Shown: piece after piece, positions 1 through 5,041 of the stretch
Position numbering within the stretch: the stretch's first letter is position 1
How the letters are laid out: each line of letters starts with the position of its first letter
Assembly (NCBI GenBank): GCA_900758315.1
Contig: CAAERF010000229.1
Coordinates: forward strand, 1 to 5,041
DNA length: 5,041 bases
Direction of reading: 5' to 3'
DNA from: an uncultured Oscillospiraceae bacterium
GTDB lineage: Bacteria; Bacillota; Clostridia; Oscillospirales; Oscillospiraceae
Program-made: the position numbers and the translations under genes
Notes under the pieces: generated by a model
What the model was told of the DNA's origin: nothing
Seen by the model: the letters and a program-made list of their open reading frames with translations, nothing else
Databases searched by the model: none

Positions 1-20
1 CATCGAGCCGTCTGCAAGAC

Positions 21-68
21 CGCAATTTCACCGAAACGGTGTATAATTGCGCCCTTTATTCTAAAGGG
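21..68 (+). other. oriT: Putative origin of transfer (oriT), MobQ/IncQ-like nic region
   Basis: An imperfect inverted repeat (CACCG 29-33, AAA loop, CGGTG 37-41) is followed three bases later by AATTGCGCCCT (45-55). The outer arms CGCAATT (21-27) and AATTGCG (45-51) also pair. From established knowledge, MobQ-type oriTs such as RSF1010 and the pSK41/pIP501 group have an inverted repeat just 5' of a nic core ending in TGCGCCCT, cut after the last T. By analogy the cut here would fall between 55 and 56. A second perfect inverted repeat, CCCTTTA (52-58) and TAAAGGG (62-68), straddles that point. The site sits against a DUF3847-type gene, the usual neighbour of MobA/MobL relaxases. The relaxase itself is not in the window, so the pairing is inferred. 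Confidence 0.68.
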
Positions 69-373
69 TTTTGGACGTTGCTGCGTTCGTGAACGTCATG
101 CACCATCTTTGCAAGTGCCAACACGACTTCCGGTTGACGGAACGAGATCTTCAAAAGTTCCATCACCTGATCGTCGGTCAGTTCTCCCGGACAGACCAGA
201 AAGCTTTCCAGCATTCCGGCACGAGTGCAAAGACGATGTACACGCTCTCTCCGGTTCAGCTCCGACATCTGGCGTTCAAGGATCTTCTCTCGGTGCTGAC
301 AAGAGCGCAGCTTCTGCTCTGCTTTGGCTTTTTCGTTGCGGAGGTAGGCAAGGTCGGTTTTGGGTTGGGTCAT
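56..373 (-). CDS. DUF3847-like mobilization-associated protein
   Basis: A 105-residue basic, helix-rich protein. Residues about 8-43 are rich in Lys, Glu, Arg and Gln with coiled-coil character. They lead into RRERVHRLCTRAGMLES (41-57), which matches the RK-x-R-x-HRL-x-TRG-x-LES signature I associate with DUF3847 proteins of Firmicutes conjugative elements. The C-terminal part (65-92) reads like the usual 'LTDDQVMELL...PEV' helices. Function is not established; the family lies next to MobA/MobL relaxase genes, and a relaxosome accessory or regulatory role is a guess. The ATG at 373 is chosen because AAAAAGGAG (383-391) lies nine bases upstream; a TTG at 394 would precede that site. The stop codon abuts the predicted nic site, so transcription of this gene toward the left runs through oriT. 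No truncation is seen. Confidence 0.8.
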   Translation of the reverse strand: MTQPKTDLAYLRNEKAKAEQKLRSCQHREKILERQMSELNRRERVHRLCTRAGMLESFLVCPGELTDDQVMELLKISFRQPEVVLALAKMVHDVHERSNVQNPLE

Positions 374-382
374 GGCATCACG

Positions 383-391
383 CTCCTTTTT
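383..391 (-). promoter_or_regulatory. Ribosome binding site of the DUF3847-like gene
   Basis: Read on the minus strand this is AAAAAGGAG, ending nine bases before the ATG at 373. It decides that start over the in-frame TTG at 394, which lies upstream of the site and has no comparable site of its own. Confidence 0.7.
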
Positions 392-440
392 CAAAAACTT
401 TTATTCGTTTACAAACATTTTATAATTCATATTTACCGCC

Positions 441-468
441 TTGTATTCTTTGAGATAACGAATATAAT
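441..468 (+). promoter_or_regulatory. Probable promoter of the regulator/kinase/transporter operon
   Basis: A perfect TATAAT -10 box at 463-468 is preceded by TTGTAT at 441-446 with a 16-base spacer. The -35 box matches the TTGACA consensus only at TTG, which would suit an activator-dependent promoter. Transcription would start near 475, leaving a leader of about 60 bases before the regulator ATG at 535. On the other strand a weaker set (AATACA at 447-442, TATAAA at 424-419, 17-base spacer) could drive the DUF3847-like gene, with its -35 box overlapping this one. No clear operator for the response regulator is visible. Confidence 0.4.
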
Positions 469-520
469 ACGTCTAGGAGAATAGATAAATAATTGAAAAA
501 TGATTGCTATATTTGCTGTT

Positions 521-526
521 AGGAGG
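521..526 (+). promoter_or_regulatory. Ribosome binding site of the response regulator
   Basis: AGGAGG lies eight bases before the ATG at 535. It rules out the in-frame GTG at 526, which overlaps the site itself. Confidence 0.85.
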
Positions 527-534
527 TGAGCATA

Positions 535-1209
535 ATGAATGCAAAGATACTGATTGCTGATGATGAAAGCGATATTGTTTCTATGCTCGGTAACTTTTTT
601 GAAAGCAAGGGCTTTCGTGTCCTGCCCGCTTTCAATGGTGCAGAAGCACTAAAGCAAGTGGAAAAACAACCGGATATTATTTTGCTTGACATCAATATGC
701 CCGGAACAGACGGGTTAGAAGTTTGCAAGCGTATCCGTGATCACATATCCTGCCCGATCCTTTTTCTGACTGCCAGAATCGAAGATACAGATAAGGTAAA
801 AGGCTTTGCTGTTGGCGGTGATGATTATATTGTAAAGCCCTTTTCCCTCGTAGAGCTTGATGCGCGGGTACGCGCTCACCTGCGCCGGGAAGCACGACAC
901 AATTTTGAAGCACAAGTCAAGTTTTCCGGTGATTTGACGATTGACTATTCAGAACGTTGCTTGTTCTTTGGCGATAAGCGTGTCGGTCTTGCAAAAAGGG
1001 AATTTGATATTGTGGAACTGCTTTCTCAAAATCCAGGACAGATCTTTGATAAAGAACGGATTTATGAGCGTATTTGGGGCTATGACAGCGAGGGGGACAG
1101 CAGTGTTGTAGCAGAGCATATCCGCAGAATACGGTCCAAAATCGCGGCATACACCGACCGCATATATATTGAAACGGTTTGGGGGTGTGGATACAAATGG
1201 GTCAAGTAA
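535..1209 (+). CDS. OmpR/PhoB-family DNA-binding response regulator
   Basis: This 224-residue cytoplasmic regulator has the usual length of the OmpR family. The receiver domain (1-118) carries the acidic pair D9/D10, phosphoacceptor D52 in LLDINMPGTDG, the switch threonine T79 and the conserved K101 in KPF. The winged-helix output domain (about 126-223) shows the family landmarks LAKREFDIVELL, the RIYERIWG segment, a recognition helix around VVAEHIRRIRSKI and the terminal TVWGCGYKW wing. The TVWG form resembles VanR-type regulators rather than the commoner TVRG. It overlaps the downstream kinase gene by 13 bases, so the two form a two-component pair. The likely target is its own operon, including the ABC transporter downstream, but no binding site was identified. 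All key residues are intact; the specific signal is unknown. Confidence 0.95.
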   Translation: MNAKILIADDESDIVSMLGNFFESKGFRVLPAFNGAEALKQVEKQPDIILLDINMPGTDGLEVCKRIRDHISCPILFLTARIEDTDKVKGFAVGGDDYIVKPFSLVELDARVRAHLRREARHNFEAQVKFSGDLTIDYSERCLFFGDKRVGLAKREFDIVELLSQNPGQIFDKERIYERIWGYDSEGDSSVVAEHIRRIRSKIAAYTDRIYIETVWGCGYKWVK

Positions 1210-2375
1210 ATTGCCGCAAGCACTATTTATCTCTCCGAAAAAGCCTTGTTCTCTATGTAATTGCCTTTGTTGTACTCGCAGTCTTTCTATCCGTAACGAC
1301 TTTTTCAATCTGTGATGGTGCTGCCGAGGGTATCAGCGCATCTTATCCTCCGTCCGGCGAAAAATATTATTTGACAAATGAGCAGGGGGAACAGTTGGGC
1401 GACGGCGCTTACATCGGGACAGTGCCCGTCCGGATGTCTAAAGAGGACGAGCGTACCATTGCGCTACTGGAGAAACTTCCCATTGTTGCAACTCCTATCT
1501 ATTCTGCATTCTGTATTATCGCGGCTGCGCTGCTATTTTACAGAAACAGGCTGAAAAAGCCGCTTGCGGAACTGCGGACTGCTTCTGAAAAAATAGCGAA
1601 CAATGACTTGGACTTTTCAATCGACTATGATAACAACGATGAATTGGGACAGCTTTGTGCGTCCTTTGAAATCATGCGGACAACCCTTGCGGACAATTTC
1701 TCTAAAATGTGGCGGCAAGTTGAAGAACGAAAAGCACTCAACGCCGCTTTTGCTCACGATTTGCGTACCCCTCTGACGGTACTAAAAGGCTATAACGAAA
1801 TGCTGCAAACCAGCGATAATTCCCAAACGAGGGAAACCGCCGCCACAATGGGAAAGCATATTTCCCGTATGGAAAACTATGTAAGCAGTATGAGCAATCT
1901 TAGGCGTATGGAAGATACGCAGCCAGAGTACAAGTTGATTGACTTGCAACCATTGGTATCTTCTTTGTATGATAGCGCAAAAATCGTTTGTGCGAAAAAT
2001 GCAAAAGAGTTGATTTTACAAAATCATATACCCAATTCACAGTTGCCTCTTGATAGCGCATTTGTTTCACAGGTCAGCAATAACCTGCTCGCCAATGCGG
2101 TTCGATATGCCCAGACTACGGTAACAATATCTTTTGCCTTGCATGACAACGGCTTGTTGCTTTCCGTATCAGACGATGGGAAGGGGTTTGACAAAAGCAG
2201 TCTGCAAAAAGCCACCAGTCCATATTACACAGAGGAAAGCAACCATTCCGAGCATTTTGGACTGGGGCTGTACATTTGCAAGCTGCTTTGTGAACACCAC
2301 AACGGCTATTTGAAGATCGAAAATACTGCATTCGGGGCAAAGGCATCTGCCTACTTCAAATCTCCTGCCTTGTAG
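1197..2375 (+). CDS. Membrane sensor histidine kinase (HAMP, HisKA, HATPase_c)
   Basis: This 392-residue protein is a canonical two-helix membrane kinase. A first transmembrane helix (about 16-36) is followed by an extracytoplasmic loop of some 60 residues (38-96), a second helix (about 97-115) and a HAMP linker (116-170) with the ELGQL motif at 149-153. The dimerization domain has phosphoacceptor H187 in FAHDLRTPL. The ATPase domain keeps the N box (N296, N300), the G1 box DDGKGFD (326-332), an F-box-like SPYYTEE (341-347) and the G2 box GLGLY (355-359), so it should be active. The ATG at 1197 follows a G-rich, weak ribosome site and overlaps the regulator's end, suggesting translational coupling; an upstream TTG at 1181 is less likely. 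The short loop resembles no sensor domain I can name, so the ligand is unknown. Confidence 0.94.
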   Translation: MGQVNCRKHYLSLRKSLVLYVIAFVVLAVFLSVTTFSICDGAAEGISASYPPSGEKYYLTNEQGEQLGDGAYIGTVPVRMSKEDERTIALLEKLPIVATPIYSAFCIIAAALLFYRNRLKKPLAELRTASEKIANNDLDFSIDYDNNDELGQLCASFEIMRTTLADNFSKMWRQVEERKALNAAFAHDLRTPLTVLKGYNEMLQTSDNSQTRETAATMGKHISRMENYVSSMSNLRRMEDTQPEYKLIDLQPLVSSLYDSAKIVCAKNAKELILQNHIPNSQLPLDSAFVSQVSNNLLANAVRYAQTTVTISFALHDNGLLLSVSDDGKGFDKSSLQKATSPYYTEESNHSEHFGLGLYICKLLCEHHNGYLKIENTAFGAKASAYFKSPAL

Positions 2376-2399
2376 ATAAAAAGTAGATGTTTTCCCTCT

Positions 2400-2434
2400 A
2401 TACTCTCCATGAAAACACATGGAGAGTATTTTTT
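2400..2434 (+). terminator. Intergenic attenuator or internal terminator
   Basis: A perfect 12-bp inverted repeat, ATACTCTCCATG (2400-2411) and CATGGAGAGTAT (2418-2429), encloses a six-base AAAACA loop and runs straight into six T residues (2429-2434). This is the form of an intrinsic terminator, though the stem is only moderately GC-rich. It lies between the kinase stop and the ABC ATPase start, so it should lower or condition transporter expression relative to the two-component genes. Alternative pairings with downstream bases are described in the findings. Confidence 0.75.
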
Positions 2435-2447
2435 ACTCCCTATGGAG

Positions 2448-2454
2448 AAAGGGG
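2448..2454 (+). promoter_or_regulatory. Ribosome binding site of the ABC ATPase
   Basis: AAAGGGG (within GGAGAAAGGGG, 2444-2454) ends six bases before the ATG at 2461. It favours that start over the in-frame ATG at 2419, which is buried in the right arm of the preceding hairpin and would add 14 residues not typical of ABC ATPases. Confidence 0.75.
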
Positions 2455-2460
2455 CTTTTT

Positions 2461-3336
2461 ATGGAATTAAAAACGATTGGGCTGACAAAAAAGTTCGGTT
2501 CCAAAACCGCCGTGGACAATTTGAATATCACCTTAACAAATGGCGTCTACGGCTTACTGGGTGCAAATGGTGCAGGGAAAACAACGCTTATGCGGCTGCT
2601 CTGCAATATCCAAAATCCTACTTCCGGGAGAATTCTGCTTAACGAGAAAAACATTGTGGGGCTGGGTGAACGCTATCGCAATCTTTTAGGCTACTTGCCG
2701 CAGCACTTCGGATATTACCCCGATTTTTCAGCGTATGACTTTCTGCGCTACGTTTCTGCTCTAAAAGGCTTGGACGAAAAGGCGGCGCGGAAGAAGTCAA
2801 AAGAACTGCTGGAAGCAGTAGATTTATCAAAGGAAAGTAAGCAAAAAATCAAAACTTTTTCGGGAGGCATGAAACAGCGTTTAGGGATTGCACAAGCCAT
2901 GCTTAATGACCCTCATATTTTGATTTTAGACGAGCCGACGGCGGGGCTTGACCCGAAAGAACGCGTCCGTTTCCGCAATTTGATCAGCGCCTTTTCCAAA
3001 GACCGCATTGTGATCCTGTCTACGCATATTGTTTCCGATGTGGAGTTTATTGCGGAGGAAATCATCATGATGAAATCCGGGCAAATCATTCACTTTGGAA
3101 ATCCGCAGGAGATCACTTCTGAAATCGACGGTCAAGTGTGGGAATGTACGGTTCCGACTGCCTATGCGGAAAAATATGCGGCTGCCTACAACACAAGCAA
3201 CTTGCGAAACACAAGCGAAAACCAGACGATTTTACGAATCATTGGAGATCGTCCGCCGATGGAAAACGCAGTAAGGGTGCAGCCTACTTTGGAAGATCTG
3301 TACCTGTTCTATTTCAAAGGGGGCTGTGAAGAATGA
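2461..3336 (+). CDS. ABC transporter ATP-binding protein (drug/peptide-type, partner of ABC-2 permease)
   Basis: A 291-residue nucleotide-binding subunit of an ABC transporter. All catalytic motifs are intact: Walker A GANGAGKTT (34-42), Q-loop Q81 in YLPQHF, signature SGGMKQR (134-140), Walker B ILILDEP (153-159), D-loop AGLD (161-164) and H-loop H189. The opening MELKTIGLTKKFGSKTAVDN and the YLPQ motif fit the large CcmA/BcrA-like group that pairs with ABC-2 permeases. Residues about 225-291 form a C-terminal extension with the family's closing 'PTLEDLYLFYF' motif. It overlaps the permease gene by four bases (ATGA), so the subunits are translationally coupled. As a dimer at the inner face of the membrane it should power export or extrusion by the permease. 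Bacitracin- or peptide-type immunity is possible by analogy only; the substrate is unknown. Confidence 0.95.
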   Translation: MELKTIGLTKKFGSKTAVDNLNITLTNGVYGLLGANGAGKTTLMRLLCNIQNPTSGRILLNEKNIVGLGERYRNLLGYLPQHFGYYPDFSAYDFLRYVSALKGLDEKAARKKSKELLEAVDLSKESKQKIKTFSGGMKQRLGIAQAMLNDPHILILDEPTAGLDPKERVRFRNLISAFSKDRIVILSTHIVSDVEFIAEEIIMMKSGQIIHFGNPQEITSEIDGQVWECTVPTAYAEKYAAAYNTSNLRNTSENQTILRIIGDRPPMENAVRVQPTLEDLYLFYFKGGCEE

Positions 3337-4409
3337 AAAAACTGATTCTTTTTGAACTGCGGAAAGTGTTTTCAAAGCGTTTGGCGCTCATCGCTCTAAT
3401 TGGAATTATCCTGTTCTCTGCCTTGCTATCCTTTTCCACCTTTCAAAACAAATATGCGTTTGACCCCAATATCGGTGAAGGTACTGGCAAAACAGCAGTA
3501 GAAATCGACAAGGAAATTGCAGCGAAATATGAAGGAATCCTGACAGACGAAAAGGTGCAGCAAATGATGTCTGATTTTGCACCGACATCAGATTTACATG
3601 GCTTGAGTGCAATCTATGTTTATCAAAACGCCATGCAATCGGCAGCCTTTTCACGGTTTTCTGATAAAGAGGGAAATTGGAACGGATTAAGTGTTTCTGA
3701 TGTGTTTGGCAATGAAGAAATCAAAATTGGCTATGTAGATGGTTGGCTTTCAACAAGTAAAAACATGGTGCGTTTTTTTATCGCGCTTGCTCTTGCGGTT
3801 ATCATCATGCTTGCTCCGATTTTCTCCGGCGAGTATGAAGGCGTTGACAATATCATATTGACAAGCAAATACGGCAAAACCAAATGCACTACTGCAAAGG
3901 TAGCAGCGGGTATTCTTACCGCCATTCTCACTACTGCGCTGGTTGCGGCTTTTAACTTGCTTCTTGCTCTTATCTTTTACGGAACGGAAGGGCTAGATTG
4001 TAGTATTCTATTCGCTCCCAGCGACTATGTAGAAGGGTTTATTTCTTTCAATATCACTTGTGGAACATTACTCAAATATCAAATCCTGTTGGCCTTTACC
4101 TGTACCCTCAGCGTTACTGGAATTACACTGTTCCTATCTGCAATCAGTAAAAATCAGATTGTAGCTTTGGTTGCGGCGATAGCAATTTTTCTGTTCCCAG
4201 TTTTGCTGCCAATCACAGAAGCAAATCCGTTGTTCCGATTGGTTGGACTTCTTCCTATCTATCATGCACTGGCTATTTCGCTCCTGTCGGTGGAACAAAT
4301 GAGTAACGGTATGCTGTATGCGATATGGGCAATCCCGGCAGCACTACTCTTTTTGGGAGTTGGTGCAGGTATTTCTCGCCGTGTATTTGCCAAGCACCAA
4401 GTTTCATAA
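3333..4409 (+). CDS. ABC-2-type transporter permease
   Basis: This 358-residue membrane protein begins with a short basic segment (MKKLILFELRKVFSKR), then a helix at about 17-36, an extracytoplasmic region of roughly 110 residues (37-145), and five further hydrophobic stretches near 146-164, 187-216, 249-270, 275-294 and 326-345. It ends in a basic tail. The stretch after helix 2, FSGEYEGVDNIILTSKYGKTK (165-185), matches the ABC-2 pattern of an acidic residue and glycine before a short cytoplasmic coupling segment. The start has AAAGGGGG (3316-3323) nine bases upstream and overlaps the ATPase stop. The large domain between helices 1 and 2 is hydrophilic and could contact the substrate. With the ATPase it forms the transporter; one permease gene implies a homodimer. 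The substrate cannot be deduced. Confidence 0.9.
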   Translation: MKKLILFELRKVFSKRLALIALIGIILFSALLSFSTFQNKYAFDPNIGEGTGKTAVEIDKEIAAKYEGILTDEKVQQMMSDFAPTSDLHGLSAIYVYQNAMQSAAFSRFSDKEGNWNGLSVSDVFGNEEIKIGYVDGWLSTSKNMVRFFIALALAVIIMLAPIFSGEYEGVDNIILTSKYGKTKCTTAKVAAGILTAILTTALVAAFNLLLALIFYGTEGLDCSILFAPSDYVEGFISFNITCGTLLKYQILLAFTCTLSVTGITLFLSAISKNQIVALVAAIAIFLFPVLLPITEANPLFRLVGLLPIYHALAISLLSVEQMSNGMLYAIWAIPAALLFLGVGAGISRRVFAKHQVS

Positions 4410-4428
4410 ATATGGAATGATCTACCGG

Positions 4429-4455
4429 ACGACGGCAAAAGAAAAAAGCCGTCGT
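4429..4455 (+). repeat. Hairpin after the permease gene (8-bp stem)
   Basis: ACGACGGC (4429-4436) and GCCGTCGT (4448-4455) pair perfectly around an eleven-base, almost pure A loop. No T run follows on either strand, so it is not a standard terminator. It begins 20 bases after the permease stop and may stabilise the 3' end of the transcript or be a remnant. Confidence 0.6.
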
Positions 4456-4483
4456 ATAGCAGACATATCCGCGCGCCCATTTT

Positions 4484-4526
4484 GAAGCGGCGGCTCAATT
4501 TTCAGAGCCGCCGCTTCTTTGTGTTT
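4484..4526 (+). terminator. Rho-independent terminator of the cargo operon
   Basis: A perfect 13-bp GC-rich stem, GAAGCGGCGGCTC (4484-4496) and GAGCCGCCGCTTC (4505-4517), encloses an eight-base loop and is followed by TTTGTGTTT. The T-rich tail lies only on the plus-strand side, so it ends transcription of the four-gene operon and should not stop the minus-strand backbone genes coming from the right. Confidence 0.88.
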
Positions 4527-4603
4527 ACACAAACCAATGATGACTTGCAGGGATACGGTAGCCGATTGGAAGTTGTTTTACCATAGCAGATCAGTTATCG
4601 TTT

Positions 4604-4816
4604 TCAGGAGACCCGCACGGGCTGGATAGCCAGCGCAGCACCCCTGACCTGATACGTCACCCCGCCAGCTTCACCCCTTGCTTTCCTCTGGCACACCTCC
4701 GGGTGCTCCGTAGCAAGGGCATCAAGCTACTTCTGCAGGGCGGGATTCAGCGTGAACACGCTGCTTGTTCCGTCCTCACTGGCGTAGATCATAGTTTCCA
4801 GCTTAAACATTGTCAT
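4604..4816 (-). pseudogene. Small element-backbone ORF interrupted by an in-frame TAG
   Basis: Reading leftward from ATG 4816, the frame gives MTMFKLETMIYASEDGTSS and continues to codon 29. Codon 30 is TAG (4729-4727), after which the same frame runs 40 more codons (LDALATEHPEVCQRK... TYQVRG...) to a TGA at 4606-4604. The total of 70 codons and the 'ETxI...V.T.NP...LD.L...P' layout recall short uncharacterised proteins of Clostridia conjugative elements, though I cannot name a family. The ATG overlaps the preceding gene's end by 14 bases, which suggests an operon and translational coupling. The simplest reading is a recent nonsense mutation in a small accessory gene, since the frame after the stop still looks protein-like. 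A 29-residue product or stop readthrough is possible. Confidence 0.5.
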
Positions 4817-5041
4817 CGGGCTTGACAAAATCTTCCTTCCTCCATTCCTTGTCCTCCTCGATGTCCCGTGACATTTTCTGCATCATGGTGTAATGCTCCA
4901 TCTCAGAACGGACGAAGTAGAACATCTGGCCGTACCAGTCTGTCAGCGTTTCGTCCTCCAGCTTCCGGCAGAAGTCAAGCACCAGCTTGTTCTGGTCGGG
5001 GTCAACCGTCAGCCCGGCAACTCCGTACAGCCGCTTGCGGG
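4803..5041 (-). CDS. C-terminal part of an unrecognised element-backbone protein (partial)
   Basis: An open frame enters from the right edge (first full codon at 5039) and gives 78 residues before TAA at 4805-4803; the start lies outside the window. The fragment begins RKRLYGVAGLTVDPDQNK, includes an aromatic-rich stretch DWYGQMFYFVRSEMEHY (34-50), and ends in a highly charged tail with RDIEEDKEWRKEDF (58-71). It has no hydrophobic segment and looks cytoplasmic and helical. I do not recognise the family. Codon use is GC-rich, matching the backbone rather than the cargo operon. It overlaps the next small frame by 14 bases and shares its direction, consistent with an operon of element genes reading leftward. 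The intact, protein-like composition across 78 codons is the main evidence that it is real. Confidence 0.6.
   Translation of the reverse strand, partial: RKRLYGVAGLTVDPDQNKLVLDFCRKLEDETLTDWYGQMFYFVRSEMEHYTMMQKMSRDIEEDKEWRKEDFVKPDDNV

Noticed and set aside
1..3. Minus-strand ATG at the window edge as the relaxase start
   Set aside because: No ribosome site precedes it and only one codon is visible, so it cannot be called.
84..95. Palindrome CGTTC-GT-GAACG
   Set aside because: It lies within the coding frame of the DUF3847-like gene and is short enough to be chance.
71..484. Plus-strand frames of 137 and 114 codons over the DUF3847-like gene
   Set aside because: They lack ribosome sites and mirror the minus-strand gene, whose product has a recognisable family signature.
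500..529. Nine-codon leader frame (MIAIFAVRR) ending inside the regulator's ribosome site
   Set aside because: The only ribosome-site-like sequence upstream (AGGAGA, 475-480) is about 20 bases away, too far, and a frame this short arises easily by chance.
2419..2460. In-frame upstream start adding 14 residues to the ABC ATPase
   Set aside because: The ATG lies inside the hairpin's right arm with no ribosome site, whereas the ATG at 2461 has a good one and gives the usual family N-terminus.
2409..2642. 77-codon plus-strand frame overlapping the start of the ABC ATPase
   Set aside because: It is out of frame with an intact ABC ATPase and its product has no recognisable character.
4525..4584. 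Minus-strand frame of 19 codons (MVKQLPIGYRIPASHHWFV)
   Set aside because: The start loosely recalls small element proteins, but there is no ribosome site and it is too short to support; at most a remnant.

Overview
The window looks like part of an integrative and conjugative or mobilizable element from a gut-type Firmicute (Clostridia), carrying a small cargo operon. The clues are a DUF3847-type mobilization-associated protein, a MobQ-like (RSF1010/pSK41/pIP501-like) nic sequence beside it, strong AGGAGG-type ribosome binding sites, and moderate-GC cargo between more GC-rich, oppositely oriented flanks. The species cannot be named from sequence alone.

Left flank (1-394, minus strand): a putative origin of transfer at about 21-68, with an imperfect inverted repeat followed by TGCGCCCT. 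It abuts the stop codon of a DUF3847-like gene (56-373). In elements of this kind a MobA/MobL relaxase gene usually follows DUF3847, which would place it to the left of base 1; it is not in this window. Bases 395-534 hold no gene but contain the likely promoter of the cargo operon and perhaps a divergent one.

Centre (535-4409, plus strand): a four-gene operon of OmpR-family response regulator, membrane sensor histidine kinase, ABC ATPase and six-helix ABC-2-type permease. The first two genes overlap by 13 bases and the last two by 4. Between the kinase and the ATPase is a perfect 12-bp hairpin with a T run, a probable attenuator or internal terminator. The kinase should sense an outside signal and phosphorylate the regulator, which probably controls the transporter. 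By analogy with similar regulator/kinase/ABC sets, an antimicrobial peptide or other envelope-active compound is a plausible substrate, but the sequence does not show this.

Right part (4410-5041): two hairpins close the cargo operon, the second (4484-4517) being a strong intrinsic terminator. Beyond them the minus-strand element backbone resumes with a small ORF interrupted by an in-frame TAG (4604-4816) and the C-terminal 78 codons of an unrecognised gene (4803-5041) that runs off the window. Bases 4528-4603 hold nothing I can support.

If the nic assignment is right, the strand shown would enter the recipient starting at about base 56, so the cargo operon lies in the leading region of transfer.
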